Assembly (NCBI RefSeq): GCF_013282575.1
Contig: NZ_JAAAYE010000028.1
Location: forward strand, 1 to 64,000
Origin: Paraburkholderia sp. NMBU_R16
GTDB lineage: Bacteria; Pseudomonadota; Gammaproteobacteria; Burkholderiales; Burkholderiaceae
DNA: 64,000 bases
Direction: 5' to 3'
Shown: positions 19,126 through 28,328 of the stretch, one piece after another
How the letters are laid out: each line of letters begins with the position of its first letter
Position numbering within the stretch: the stretch's first letter is position 1
Made by a program: the position numbers and the translations under genes
The notes under the pieces: model-generated
The model's database searches: none
What the model saw: only the letters and a program-made list of their open reading frames with translations
Told to the model about the DNA's origin: nothing

Positions 19126-20651
19126 TTCTGAGCCGGCGCCGCGCGAGGGCGCATCGGCACGAACTGTGTATTGTCCCCGCGCCGCACGAGCACGGCTACC
19201 GTCTTTTGCGGATCGAGATGCGCCACGGCCTGATCGAAATCTTTCGCCGTCGCGATGTCCGTATCGCCGATGCGCAAGATGATGTCGCCTTTTTGCAGTC
19301 CGACGCGCGCGGCCGGGCCTTCTACGCTCTGCACTTCCACGCCGCCGTTACGCAGCTTGAGCGCCTTTTGCTGATCGGCCGGCAGGTCCGCCACCGTGAC
19401 GCCAAGCAGGTTGCGCGGCCGCGCTTTCGGCGGCGGCGTGCGACGCTCCGTGGTTTTGACCGTTTTATCGGTGGGCGTCTCGGCGACCACGATGGGCAGC
19501 TCGGTCGTGTGACCCTTGCGCCAGATCGTGACCGTCGATTTGGTGCCGGGCTTGGTATCGCCGACCATGCGCGGCAGGTCGGTTTCCGCCTCGACGGGTA
19601 CGCCGTTGAACTTGAGGATGATGTCGCCGGGCTGGATGCCCGCCTTGTCCGCCGGCCCGCCCGGCTCGACGCTGCTCACCAGCGCGCCGCCCGCCTTCGG
19701 CAGCCCGAGCGAATCGGCGACATCCTTCGTGACCTGGCCGATGGCCACGGCGATACGTCCGCGCACCACTTTGCCTGTCGTCTTGAGCTGTTCCGCCACT
19801 CGCATCGCTTCGTCGATCGGAATCGCGAACGAGATGCCCATGAAGCCGCCGGTTCGGCTATAGATCTGCGAATTGATACCGATCACCTGGCCCTGCATGT
19901 CGATGAGCGGGCCTCCCGAGTTGCCGGGATTGACCGCAACGTCGGTCTGGATGAACGGCAGGTAGTCGCCCGTGTCGCGTCCCTTCGCGCTGACGATGCC
20001 GGCCGTCACCGTATTGTCGAGGCCGAACGGCGAGCCGATCGCGACGACCCACTCTCCGACGCGGACCTTGTTCGAATCGCCGATCGTCACCGTCGGCAGA
20101 TTCGCGGCGCTGATCTTCACGACGGCCACGTCCGTCCGATCGTCGGCGCCGATCAGCTTGGCCTTGAACTCGCGCTTGTCCGTCAGCGTGACGTAGATGG
20201 TGTCCGCATCGTCCACGACGTGCGCGTTCGTCATCACGTAGCCGTCGGCCGATAGAATGAAGCCCGAACCCACGCCCGCGCTTTGTTCCGAATCGCCGTT
20301 GTCCGAGCCGTCCTGGCCACCGCCGTTGTCGCCCCGGTCGCCCCGGTCGCGCGGTGCGTTGGGCGTGTTCGGCGTATTGGGCGTATTGGGCAACGGAATG
20401 CCGAAGAAGCGCCGGAAGAACTCGGACATGTCGCCTTCGTCAGCGCCGGGGGGCAGCGCCCGCTGTGTCGGCGAACTCGACACGCGCGCCGTCGTCCGGA
20501 TATTGACGACGGCCGGTCCGACCTTGTCGACGAGATCCGTGAAATCGGGCAGGTTGGCCGCCGGCGAGGCCGCTGCCGCAGGCGAGATGAGCGGCAGGCA
20601 CGCGAGCATAGCCGCGGCCGCGAGAAAGTTGCGCACCGAATGAATCGTCAT
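19122..20651 (-). CDS. mucD: Periplasmic Do/HtrA-family serine protease MucD
   Basis: This 509-residue protein is a DegP/MucD-type periplasmic protease and chaperone that clears misfolded envelope proteins. A signal peptide covers residues 1-28. The trypsin-like domain has the triad H144 (TNAHVV), D174 (DRTDVAVV) and S245 (GNSGGPL); two PDZ domains follow, each with a GDIIL motif, near residues 300-385 and 420-495. The LA-loop region (about 85-122) contains a tandem Asn-Thr-Pro run and Gly/Asp-rich repeats. Its position after rseA-rseB marks it as mucD and a probable RpoE target. It overlaps the glutaredoxin gene. Confidence 0.95.
   Translation of the reverse strand: MTIHSVRNFLAAAAMLACLPLISPAAAASPAANLPDFTDLVDKVGPAVVNIRTTARVSSSPTQRALPPGADEGDMSEFFRRFFGIPLPNTPNTPNTPNAPRDRGDRGDNGGGQDGSDNGDSEQSAGVGSGFILSADGYVMTNAHVVDDADTIYVTLTDKREFKAKLIGADDRTDVAVVKISAANLPTVTIGDSNKVRVGEWVVAIGSPFGLDNTVTAGIVSAKGRDTGDYLPFIQTDVAVNPGNSGGPLIDMQGQVIGINSQIYSRTGGFMGISFAIPIDEAMRVAEQLKTTGKVVRGRIAVAIGQVTKDVADSLGLPKAGGALVSSVEPGGPADKAGIQPGDIILKFNGVPVEAETDLPRMVGDTKPGTKSTVTIWRKGHTTELPIVVAETPTDKTVKTTERRTPPPKARPRNLLGVTVADLPADQQKALKLRNGGVEVQSVEGPAARVGLQKGDIILRIGDTDIATAKDFDQAVAHLDPQKTVAVLVRRGDNTQFVPMRPRAAPAQK
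20352..20387. repeat. Nine-base tandem repeat inside mucD
   Basis: Four near-identical 9-base units (minus strand, reading Asn-Thr-Pro three times then Asn-Ala-Pro) encode residues 89-100 of the protease. They are followed within 30 bases by a second duplicated 9-base unit giving Arg-Gly-Asp twice. Both lie in the loop ahead of the catalytic histidine. Confidence 0.85.
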
Positions 20652-20670
20652 AAAGGGATCGACCGAAGTG

Positions 20671-21735
20671 TTACTTGCCCGGGTATTTTATGGCAGAGGC
20701 AAAGAGCTGCAGTGTGCCTTGCGGAACCTCGCCGAGCAAGGTGATCCAGTAATCCCCGTGCCGCGTGACGAGCACATGCGTCGCGCCGCTCGCGCCGGCT
20801 CCCTCCTTGCGCGAGCTTTTCTCGACCGGTTCGACGAAAACGGACACCGTCGCGAGGCCATCCGAAAACACCGCCTGATCGACCGGAATCGGCGGCGCGC
20901 CGGCTTCGCGGGCCGCCATCGGCCGCCGCAACTCGCGGATCTTGCGAAAACCCGGTACCTCGGGACCGAACCGCCAGCCTTGTGCCTCCATGTCGACGGG
21001 CTGCAACGGGGGGCGAACGAGCGTCCAGCCCGCCGTATTACGGATGCCCGCTGCAATCGGCGCCTTGTTGACCGGTACGCCGATGCGCAACTGCGTGAAC
21101 GAGATCTGCTCGAGGACCTGCGCGCTCGCGTCGAGCGTCTGGGCCCGCAGCAAAAGCCCAGTCTTCGCATCGGTCCAGAACTTGTAGGTAAAGCGATAGG
21201 CGTCTTTGGGGTCGAGCTCGATCACCTGCGCGTCGATGCCGGCCACTCGATCGGGGCCCAGCAGCTTCGGCTCGTAAGTCGCCAACACTTGCTGCCCGCT
21301 TTCGCTCAGCAAAGCCGGGAACGAATCCTTGTTCTGGCGCTGTTCGACGATGCACAGATGGCGTTCCGGTACGAACGTGTAGAGGCTGTCGTCGTGGCGC
21401 AGAAGTTTGCGCGGTTTGCCGTCGAGGCTTTCGAGCGACTCGAACTCGCCGTCGCCACGCGTCGCATAGTGCGCGATGCGCGAAGACTGGACGAACGTGC
21501 CGCGCTGATACACGAACACGCCTTCGTAATTTTCCTGCTGCGCCGCGCGCGGAATCCTGTCGAGCCAGGCCGCGGCGCGCTCATGAATGGCGGCCGCGGT
21601 GGCGGGGTCGGAGGCTGGGGCCGCCGCAGCCTGCGCGAATGCCCCTTGCGCCAGCGGCAACAACACAGCCACGGAAAACAACGCGACGCGCCGCCGCGCC
21701 GAGGCGGCGAGACGCCCTGCTCGCGAGGTCGGCAT
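20671..21735 (-). CDS. rseB: Sigma-E regulatory protein RseB/MucB
   Basis: RseB is the periplasmic protein that binds the anti-sigma factor RseA and protects it from proteolysis until misfolded outer-membrane material or lipopolysaccharide displaces it. The 354-residue product has an N-terminal signal peptide (to about residue 35, ending AFAQA), a LolA-like domain (about 45-225; ENYEGVFVYQRGTFVQSSRI is the typical entry) and a smaller C-terminal domain. It lies between rseA (5-base gap) and mucD (19-base gap) in the standard order. Confidence 0.93.
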   Translation of the reverse strand: MPTSRAGRLAASARRRVALFSVAVLLPLAQGAFAQAAAAPASDPATAAAIHERAAAWLDRIPRAAQQENYEGVFVYQRGTFVQSSRIAHYATRGDGEFESLESLDGKPRKLLRHDDSLYTFVPERHLCIVEQRQNKDSFPALLSESGQQVLATYEPKLLGPDRVAGIDAQVIELDPKDAYRFTYKFWTDAKTGLLLRAQTLDASAQVLEQISFTQLRIGVPVNKAPIAAGIRNTAGWTLVRPPLQPVDMEAQGWRFGPEVPGFRKIRELRRPMAAREAGAPPIPVDQAVFSDGLATVSVFVEPVEKSSRKEGAGASGATHVLVTRHGDYWITLLGEVPQGTLQLFASAIKYPGK

Positions 21736-21739
21736 CAGC

Positions 21740-22360
21740 TTATTGACCTTGCGTCGTCATTGCGGCGGCGCGAATGAACGGAGCCGAACCCGGCACCATC
21801 GGCTGCTGCGCGAACTGCTGGTGCGCCTCGAGGTATTGGTCGAGCCCTGCATCGCGAATGATGTTGCCGTCGGAGCCGGCCGGGCCGCCCACAGCGGCCA
21901 CTTGAAGCGCGGCATCGTGGCGGGAAGGCTGGGCGGCCATTTGCACCGCGGCGTGCGGTGCATCCGCGCGCTGCAGCTGAGGCAGCACGATCCAGCTCAG
22001 CGTCGCCGCAGCGGCGGCCACAGCGAGCCCCGGAATCACGCGGCGCTTCACTGCCCGCAGCGCCGACGCACGCGCCCGCGAGCCAGCCGCGGCCGGTGCC
22101 AGCACATGCGGTTCGGCTTCGAGCCGGGCCGCGAATCCCCGCAGAAAGTTGCTGCTCGCGACCGGATGCACAGCCAGATCGTCCGAGCGCAACGCATCGC
22201 CGATGAGGTGGTACTCGGACCATGCGGCGCGGTCGGCGCCGCTCAGCTGCGCAAGAAATTCGCCGATATGCCCGGGCTCACCGGCCCATTCACCATCCAC
22301 AACGGCGGATAGATGCTCGCTGCGCGAGCCCACTTGCGATTGCATCGAGACCGACCCCAT
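21740..22360 (-). CDS. rseA: Anti-sigma-E factor RseA/MucA
   Basis: RseA holds RpoE inactive at the inner membrane. The 206-residue product has the N-terminal sigma-binding domain (SEHLSAVVDGEW to HLIGDALR), one transmembrane span near residues 108-126 (VIPGLAVAAAAATLSWIVL) and a periplasmic tail that would bind RseB. Several ATG codons compete: 22372, 22360 and 22345. The one at 22360 is chosen because GGGGAG lies five bases ahead of it. The gene begins 80 bases after rpoE. Confidence 0.88.
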   Translation of the reverse strand: MGSVSMQSQVGSRSEHLSAVVDGEWAGEPGHIGEFLAQLSGADRAAWSEYHLIGDALRSDDLAVHPVASSNFLRGFAARLEAEPHVLAPAAAGSRARASALRAVKRRVIPGLAVAAAAATLSWIVLPQLQRADAPHAAVQMAAQPSRHDAALQVAAVGGPAGSDGNIIRDAGLDQYLEAHQQFAQQPMVPGSAPFIRAAAMTTQGQ

Positions 22361-22440
22361 GACGCTCCCCATCTCACGAACACCCCGTAATCTACCTACC
22401 CATGTCCGCCGCCACGCCGGTACCTCAGGCGCCGCCGGTT

Positions 22441-23040
22441 CTACCAGCGCCTTCCTTCCGGCGTATCCAGCAACGGACGCAATTTTGCCGCAATCGCCTC
22501 GCGTGCGCGAAAAATACGCGAACGCACGGTGCCGATCGGGCACCCCATCATTTCGGCGATTTCCTCGTAACTCAAGCCTTCGATCTCGCGCAGTGTAATC
22601 GCCACGCGCAATTCCTCCGGCAGCAGCGCCATCGCGGCATTGACCGTCTGGGCTATCTGCTTGCTCATCAACATCGACTCGGGCGTGTTGATATCCCTTA
22701 GTTGATCGGCGTCCGAGAAAGTTTCAGCCTCTTCCGCGTCAGCTTCGGTCGAAGTGGGGGCGCGCCGGCTTTGCGTCGCCAGATAGTTCTTGGCCGTATT
22801 CACCGCGATGCGGTATAGCCAGGTATAGAAGGCCGACTCGCCGCGGAATTGCGGCAAGGCGCGATAGGCCTTGATGAACGCGTCCTGAGCGACATCCTCG
22901 ACCTCGGCGGGATCGCGCACGAGGCGCGAGATCAGCCGAATGATCTTGCGATGGTATTTGGCGACCAGGAGTTCGAACGCGGCTTTATCGCCCTTTTGCA
23001 CGCGCTCGACCAGCACCTGGTCAATTTCTTTTTCGCTCAC
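22441..23040 (-). CDS. rpoE: Extracytoplasmic-function sigma factor RpoE (AlgU)
   Basis: This 199-residue sigma factor directs RNA polymerase to envelope-stress promoters. Region 2 is clear (DKAAFELLVAKYHRKI, then DVAQDAFIKAYRALPQF), and region 4 has the helix-turn-helix LSYEEIAEMMGCPIGTVRSR. Length and sequence match the ECF02/RpoE-AlgU group. Downstream come rseA, rseB and mucD in the canonical order, so control by regulated proteolysis of RseA is expected. Upstream 100 bases hold a TACAAT box and a nested inverted repeat; I did not find a clear GAACTT-type sigma-E promoter. Confidence 0.97.
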   Translation of the reverse strand: MSEKEIDQVLVERVQKGDKAAFELLVAKYHRKIIRLISRLVRDPAEVEDVAQDAFIKAYRALPQFRGESAFYTWLYRIAVNTAKNYLATQSRRAPTSTEADAEEAETFSDADQLRDINTPESMLMSKQIAQTVNAAMALLPEELRVAITLREIEGLSYEEIAEMMGCPIGTVRSRIFRAREAIAAKLRPLLDTPEGRRW

Positions 23041-23116
23041 TGAATGGGTCCGTTTGCCTGGAAAGATGCGCTTCGCGGGAGCGCTATTGTAGCGTCCCCA
23101 TCAAGGCGGCATGCCG

Positions 23117-23149
23117 CATCTGTAACGACCGTTACTGTCTTTACAGATG
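23117..23149. repeat. Nested inverted repeat between ygfX-like gene and rpoE
   Basis: CATCTGTAA and TTACAGATG form a perfect 9-bp inverted repeat with a 15-base spacer. Overlapping its left arm is a second perfect inverted repeat, GTAACG-AC-CGTTAC. The right arm includes the stop codon of the upstream gene. No T-run follows, so it looks more like a protein-binding or RNA-structure element than a terminator. Confidence 0.6.
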
Positions 23150-23605
23150 GTGATGCGCGGCGTTCCGCGCCCGCACGGCCAGCGAGCGGAACGTCTCGGC
23201 ATCGAGCGAATCCGCTGCGACGACGAGCGATGCCACCCGGGTTCGCCCCTCCGGCCGGATGGCGACGACGAGGAGGCGGTTCGCCCACTGAGTACAGCCT
23301 AGAATGGGGCCACGCACAAGAATGCGCCCCTGGCGATCGTAGGCGGCGATCGAGTCGGATTCGATACCCAGCGCGACGACCCGCCCCCAGAGCTGCGCAC
23401 GCGCTACGAGCATCAGCGCGGCGTAGCCCGCCAGGGACAGGACGAGCCCGGCCGCGGCGCCCGCGAGCGATGCCAGCATCGCATAAAGGCCGAACGCGGC
23501 GACCGAGGCGAACGCAAGCGTTGCCGCGACGAGTGCAGACGAACGCCGCAGCGCAACGACCGCTGACGGCGAATACGCCGCCAGCGTAGCGCGACTATCG
23601 GCCAA
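23141..23605 (-). CDS. Small membrane protein, YgfX/CptA-like
   Basis: This 154-residue protein has two adjacent hydrophobic spans (about residues 22-44 and 48-68) followed by a soluble domain ending in LVVAADSLDAETFRSLAVRAR. That layout and the D-S-L-D-x-x-x-F-R signature resemble the YgfX family (PF07254), whose E. coli member was described as a toxin acting on cell-division and cytoskeletal proteins with SdhE/YgfY. Here it sits between fabF (15-base gap) and rpoE, a position seen for this family in other proteobacteria. No sdhE partner is in the window, so a toxin role is not supported locally. The family assignment is from motif reading. Confidence 0.65.
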   Translation of the reverse strand: MADSRATLAAYSPSAVVALRRSSALVAATLAFASVAAFGLYAMLASLAGAAAGLVLSLAGYAALMLVARAQLWGRVVALGIESDSIAAYDRQGRILVRGPILGCTQWANRLLVVAIRPEGRTRVASLVVAADSLDAETFRSLAVRARNAAHHHL

Positions 23606-23620
23606 TGGCGCGCCGATCGC

Positions 23621-24859
23621 TCACACCCGCTTGAACACGAGCGTACCGTTGGTGCCGCCGAACCCGAACGAGTTCTTCAGCGCCACGTCGATCTTCGCAT
23701 CGCGCGCCGTATTGGCGCAGTAATCGAGATCGCACTCGGGGTCCTGGTTGAATAGATTGATCGTCGGCGGCGATACCTGATGATGCACGGCGAGCACCGT
23801 GAAGACCGACTCGAGACCGCCCGAGCCGCCGAGCAGGTGGCCCGTCATCGACTTCGTCGAGTTGACGATCAGGCGCTTGGCCTGCTCGCCGAGCGCCCGC
23901 TTGATACCGGTCGTTTCGGCGATATCGCCAAGCGGCGTGGACGTACCGTGCGCATTGACGTAGTTCACCTCGTCGGCATTGACGCCGGCATTGCGCAGCG
24001 CGGCCTGCATGCAGCGGCGCGCGCCGTCGCCGTCTTCGAGCGGCGCCGTCATGTGATAAGCGTCCGCGCTCATCCCATAGCCGGCGACTTCCGCGTAGAT
24101 TTTCGCCCCGCGCGCCTTCGCGTGCTCGTACTCCTCGAGCACCATGACACCGGCGCCTTCACCGAGCACGAAGCCGTCGCGATCCTTGTCCCACGGACGG
24201 CTCGCCGTAGCGGGATCGTCGTTGCGCTGCGAGAGCGCACGCGCGGCGGCAAAGCCGCCGATGCCGAGCGGAGAGACCGTCGCTTCCGCGCCGCCCGCCA
24301 GCATGATGTCGGCATCGCCGTACTCGATGAGGCGCGAAGCCTCGCCGATGCAGTGCAGGCCGGTCGTGCAGGCGGTGACGAGCGCGAGGTTCGGGCCCTT
24401 CAGACCGAACCTCATCGACAGATGCCCAGAGATCATATTGATGATCGAAGCCGGCACGAAGAACGGCGAGATCCGCCGCGGACCGCGATTGAGCAGCTCC
24501 GTCTGCGTGATTTCGATCAACGGCAACCCGCCGATGCCCGAACCGACGACGACGCCGAAACGCTCGGCGTTCGCCTCCGTCACCTCGAGGCCGCTGTCTT
24601 GCATCGCCTGAATCCCGGCCGCCATGCCGTAATGGATGAACGTATCCATATGGCGAGCCTCTTTGGCCGGCATGTAGTCTTCGACGTTGAAACCCTTCAC
24701 TTCGCCGGCGAAGCGGGTCGAGAAGTTCGCAGCGTCGAACTTCGTGATGGTGGCGATGCCGGACTTGCCGGCCACCAGATTGGCCCACCCGTCGGCGACA
24801 TCATTGCCGACAGGCGACACCAGCCCCAGGCCAGTAACGACAACACGACGGCGGCTCAC
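23621..24859 (-). CDS. fabF: Beta-ketoacyl-ACP synthase II
   Basis: FabF extends acyl-ACP by condensing it with malonyl-ACP and performs the temperature-sensitive C16:1 to C18:1 step. The 412-residue protein has the Cys-His-His triad at C164 (VTACTTGLH), H304 ([11 protein letters not shown]) and H341 (KSMTGHLLG), plus the glycine-rich GFGGTN near the end. GTG at 24859 is the start: it sits five bases after AAGGGG and gives the usual family N terminus SRRRVVVTG. It is 155 bases after acpP, with a strong hairpin between the two. Confidence 0.97.
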   Translation of the reverse strand: MSRRRVVVTGLGLVSPVGNDVADGWANLVAGKSGIATITKFDAANFSTRFAGEVKGFNVEDYMPAKEARHMDTFIHYGMAAGIQAMQDSGLEVTEANAERFGVVVGSGIGGLPLIEITQTELLNRGPRRISPFFVPASIINMISGHLSMRFGLKGPNLALVTACTTGLHCIGEASRLIEYGDADIMLAGGAEATVSPLGIGGFAAARALSQRNDDPATASRPWDKDRDGFVLGEGAGVMVLEEYEHAKARGAKIYAEVAGYGMSADAYHMTAPLEDGDGARRCMQAALRNAGVNADEVNYVNAHGTSTPLGDIAETTGIKRALGEQAKRLIVNSTKSMTGHLLGGSGGLESVFTVLAVHHQVSPPTINLFNQDPECDLDYCANTARDAKIDVALKNSFGFGGTNGTLVFKRV

Positions 24860-24880
24860 GATAACCCCTTTTTCATAAAT

Positions 24881-24936
24881 GACAAAAGCAAAAGCCACAG
24901 CGGCCGCAGGGACCTGCCCCTGTGAGCCCTGTGGCT
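24881..24936 (-). terminator. Hairpin with T-rich tail between acpP and fabF
   Basis: On the minus strand AGCCACAG pairs with CTGTGGCT around an inner CAGGG/CCCTG stem, followed by a T-rich tract (TTTTGCTTTTG). It is placed to end part of the transcripts after acpP and so lower fabF output relative to the very abundant acyl carrier protein. Because fabF has its ribosome-binding site just beyond, read-through must occur or another promoter must exist. Confidence 0.65.
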
Positions 24937-25014
24937 ATGAATTCGGCACCCGCTTAGGCATCAGATGCGACTCGCGCGTCGGACGCGGGCAGTGCGGGAA
25001 GTATGCGACAGGCC

Positions 25015-25254
25015 TTAGGCCTTGACGTTGGCGCGAGCGTAGTCGATCGCTTGTTGGACCGTCGTGATCTTTTCCGCTTCCTCGTCGGGAATTTCCATGC
25101 CGAATTCGTCTTCGAGCGCCATGACGAGTTCGACCGTGTCGAGCGAGTCCGCGCCGAGGTCATTCACGAACGAGGCTTCGTTCTTGATCTCGGCTTCCGC
25201 GACGCCCAGTTGTTCGGCGACGATCTTCTTGACGCGCTGTTCGATGTTGTCCAT
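25015..25254 (-). CDS. acpP: Acyl carrier protein
   Basis: This 79-residue acidic protein carries growing acyl chains on a phosphopantetheine arm. The attachment serine is S37 in the invariant [12 protein letters not shown]. The sequence starts [12 protein letters not shown], close to E. coli AcpP. It sits between fabG (156 bases upstream) and fabF. AcpS, which attaches the arm, is encoded downstream in the same direction. High expression is expected. Confidence 0.98.
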
Positions 25255-25410
25255 TACCCCTCCGAGGGAAAAAAGTTCAAAAATCCAAGTGCGCGCATTT
25301 TATCAGGTTTGCTCTGGCAAAAAAGCGCGCGCAAGACTAGCCGATGGGCCGCGCCGAAGGCGCCTTTTCAGAGTCGGAGCCACCAAGGCGCGGATGGTAC
25401 CTGAATTCGG

Positions 25411-26160
25411 TTACGACATATACATGCCGCCGTTCACGTGCAGCGTGGTGCCCGTGATGTAGCCCGCGAACGGCGAGGCCAGGAACGCCACCGCATGGGC
25501 AATATCTTCGGGGCTGCCAAGCCGTCCGAGCGGAATCTGGGTCTTGAGCGCCGTTTGCTGCTCCTCGGGAAGCACCTTCGTCATGTCGGTGTCGATGAAA
25601 CCCGGCGCCACGCAGTTGACCGTGATGCCGCGGCTGCCGATTTCGCGCGCGAGCGCACGCGTCATGCCCGCCACGCCGGCCTTGGCTGCCGCATAGTTCA
25701 CCTGACCGGGATTGCCCGCCGAGCCGACCACCGAGGTGATATTGATGATGCGACCGCCACGCGCCTTCATCATCGGGCGCAATACCGCACGCGACAAGCG
25801 GAAGACAGCTTTCAGATTCGTATCGATCACGGCGTCCCACTCGTCGTCCTTCATCCGCATCGCCAATTGGTCCTGCGTGATGCCTGCATTGTTGACGAGC
25901 ACGTTCAGCGCACCGAATTCCTTGACCGTGGCATCGACGAGCGCATCGACCACCGCGGCGTCGCGTACATCCAATACTGCACCGCGCCCGGCGACGCCCG
26001 CAGCCGCAAATGCTTCGTCGATGCCCTTCGCACCGGCTTCGCTCGTGGCGGTGCCGATTACCATGGCGCCTTGCCGCGCCAGCTCCAGCGCAATGGCGCG
26101 CCCGATGCCGCGCGAGGCGCCGGTGACGAGGGCGGTCTGCTTGTCGAGTGCTTTTTCCAT
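25411..26160 (-). CDS. fabG: 3-oxoacyl-ACP reductase
   Basis: FabG reduces beta-ketoacyl-ACP with NADPH in each elongation cycle. The 249-residue short-chain dehydrogenase has the cofactor motif TGASRGIG (13-20), NNAG near residue 90, and the catalytic S143, Y156 and K160 in VNYAAAKAGV. Length and flanking fabD and acpP fit the conserved fab cluster. The gap to fabD (134 bases) shows no clear signal. Confidence 0.97.
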   Translation of the reverse strand: MEKALDKQTALVTGASRGIGRAIALELARQGAMVIGTATSEAGAKGIDEAFAAAGVAGRGAVLDVRDAAVVDALVDATVKEFGALNVLVNNAGITQDQLAMRMKDDEWDAVIDTNLKAVFRLSRAVLRPMMKARGGRIINITSVVGSAGNPGQVNYAAAKAGVAGMTRALAREIGSRGITVNCVAPGFIDTDMTKVLPEEQQTALKTQIPLGRLGSPEDIAHAVAFLASPFAGYITGTTLHVNGGMYMS

Positions 26161-26294
26161 GTTCTATCCGAGTAATCCGCCCGCATCGGCGCTCGGCTCA
26201 TGCCGCGCCCGGACGTTGGATCTGTTTCGCAAAAATAGGTGAACGGTATGCGCCGCTCGCGCGAGGGGCAGCGTCGCCCCGTTCCTGCCGCCGC

Positions 26295-27233
26295 TTAACC
26301 GGCGACGAGCTTGAGCGTCTCTTCGAGCGAGGCCGGATCGACGATCGCCCCGCCGACGAGGTTGCCATCGATGCGCTTCGTCAGGCCGGCCAGTACTTTG
26401 CCGGGGCCACATTCGATCACGTGCGTCGCGCCCGCCTTGGCGATCGCCTGCACGCATTCGACCCAGCGGACGGCTCCGGCGGCCTGGCGCACGAGCGCAT
26501 CCTTGATCGCGGCGGGCTCCATGGCCGTGGCGACATCGACATTGTTCAAGACGGGGATTTGCGGGACGCTCACTTCCACGCTCGCGAGGTACTCGCGCAG
26601 CCGGTCGGAAGCGGGCTTGAGCAACGACGAGTGGAAGGGCGCGGACACCGGCAAAGGCAATGCGCGTTTTGCGCCCTTCGCTTTGGCGAGCTCACAGGCT
26701 TTTTCGATGGCGGCCTTATGACCGGCGATCACGACCTGCGCCGGTGCATTGAAGTTCACGGCCTCCACGACGCCCGCGCTTTGCGCGGCCGCTTCGGCAC
26801 AGACCGCGCGAACCGTGTCGTCATCGAGACCGAGAATGGCTGCCATGCCGCCGACCCCGACGGGCACCGCCGTTTGCATCGCCTGCGCGCGAAAGCGCAC
26901 GAGCGGAACGGCATCGCGAAACGCGAGCGCGCCGGCCGCGACGAGCGCGGTGTACTCGCCGAGACTATGACCCGCCACGATTGCCGGAACCGCCCCCCCC
27001 GCTTCGCGCCAGGCGCGATAGATCGCATAGGCGGCGCTCAGCATGACGGGCTGGGTATTCGTCGTCAGATTCAACTCGTCCGCCGGGCCGTCGGCGATCA
27101 GCTTGCCGAGGTCCTGCCCGAGCGCGTCGGACGCTTCCTGGAGCGTCTCACGCACGACCGCGCGATCGGCGAACGCGTTCAACATGCCGACAGCTTGAGA
27201 ACCTTGTCCCGGAAAAACAAACGCAAATTTCAT
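26295..27233 (-). CDS. fabD: Malonyl-CoA:ACP transacylase
   Basis: FabD transfers malonate from coenzyme A to acyl carrier protein. The 312-residue protein has FVFPGQGSQAVGM at residues 5-17, the nucleophile S90 in AGHSLGEYTAL and the PFHSSLL histidine near residue 200. ATG at 27233 is used since it places PGQGSQ at the normal distance; an ATG eight codons upstream is less likely. It lies 105 bases after fabH. Confidence 0.97.
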   Translation of the reverse strand: MKFAFVFPGQGSQAVGMLNAFADRAVVRETLQEASDALGQDLGKLIADGPADELNLTTNTQPVMLSAAYAIYRAWREAGGAVPAIVAGHSLGEYTALVAAGALAFRDAVPLVRFRAQAMQTAVPVGVGGMAAILGLDDDTVRAVCAEAAAQSAGVVEAVNFNAPAQVVIAGHKAAIEKACELAKAKGAKRALPLPVSAPFHSSLLKPASDRLREYLASVEVSVPQIPVLNNVDVATAMEPAAIKDALVRQAAGAVRWVECVQAIAKAGATHVIECGPGKVLAGLTKRIDGNLVGGAIVDPASLEETLKLVAG

Positions 27234-27338
27234 ATCGTCCCCAGTTGCCGATGTCATAAGGGATACGCGCGCAGCATCGCAGAGCGCGCCAGAGGCCTGA
27301 TTCGGGCGCCGCAGCCGAATACCGCGGCACCCACTGCG

Positions 27339-28328
27339 TCAGTAGCGGATAACGGACGCGCCCCAGGTGAAGCCGCCGCCCACCCCTTCGATCAGAACCG
27401 TCTGGCCGCGCTTGATGCGCCCGTCGCGCACGGCGAGATCTAGCGCGAGTGGAATAGATGCAGCGGAGGTATTGCCGTGCTCGCCGACGGTCACGACCAT
27501 GCGTTCCAGCGGCAGACGCAGCTTGCGGCACGTGCTGGTCATGATACGGATATTGGCTTGGTGCGGAATTAGCCAATCGACCTGGTCGGGCGACAGATGC
27601 GCCTTCTCGAGCGCCTCCACGGCAACTTTTTCGAGCACGTGAACGGCGAGCTTGAATACGGCTTGACCATCCATATGAAGGAAGGCGTTACCCGCCACTG
27701 CGCCGCCGTTGACATGCCCCGGGACACAGAGGATGTCGGCGTGGCTGCCGTCGGCATGCAACGCGCTGGCGAGCACACCGGGCTCTTCCGATGCGGACAG
27801 GATCACGGCACCGGCGCCATCGCCGAACAGCACGCAGGTGGTGCGGTCGTCGAAGTCCAGAATGCGCGAAAACGTCTCGGCACCGACCACGAGCGCCGTG
27901 CGATGCTGACCGCTGCGGATGAGTGCGTCGACGGTGGCAAGCGCATATGCGAAACCGGAGCAGACGGCCTGGACGTCGAACGCTGCGCCGTTGTTCTTGA
28001 TTTGCAGCTTGTTTTGCAACAAGCATGCGGTGCTCGGAAAGACGAAATCGGGCGTGGACGTGGCCACGACGATGAGGTCGATCGACTGCGGATCGATATC
28101 GGCCGCTTCGATGGCGCGCAACGAAGCGGCAAGGGCGAGATCGCTCGTCGTTTGATCGGGCGCGGCGAAGTGGCGCGCGTGGATGCCGGTGCGCGCGACG
28201 ATCCATTCGTCGCTGGTCTCCACACCATGCTCGGCGAGACGATCCGCCAGGTCCTGATTCGTGACGCGGTTGGCCGGCAGATAGCTGCCGGTGCCGAGCA
28301 CGCGGGAATAGATTGTCGATTGGGCCAT
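27339..28328 (-). CDS. fabH: Beta-ketoacyl-ACP synthase III
   Basis: FabH starts fatty-acid synthesis by condensing acetyl-CoA with malonyl-ACP. The 329-residue protein has the catalytic C123 in [12 protein letters not shown], a histidine in [11 protein letters not shown] and an asparagine in EHGNTSAAS, the standard Cys-His-Asn triad. Its start codon shares one base with the plsX stop (TAATG), indicating translational coupling with phospholipid acyl-transfer. Confidence 0.97.
   Translation of the reverse strand: MAQSTIYSRVLGTGSYLPANRVTNQDLADRLAEHGVETSDEWIVARTGIHARHFAAPDQTTSDLALAASLRAIEAADIDPQSIDLIVVATSTPDFVFPSTACLLQNKLQIKNNGAAFDVQAVCSGFAYALATVDALIRSGQHRTALVVGAETFSRILDFDDRTTCVLFGDGAGAVILSASEEPGVLASALHADGSHADILCVPGHVNGGAVAGNAFLHMDGQAVFKLAVHVLEKVAVEALEKAHLSPDQVDWLIPHQANIRIMTSTCRKLRLPLERMVVTVGEHGNTSAASIPLALDLAVRDGRIKRGQTVLIEGVGGGFTWGASVIRY

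Noticed and set aside
23141-23605. YgfX-like gene as half of a toxin-antitoxin pair
   Set aside because: No SdhE/YgfY partner gene is adjacent; the neighbours are fabF and rpoE.
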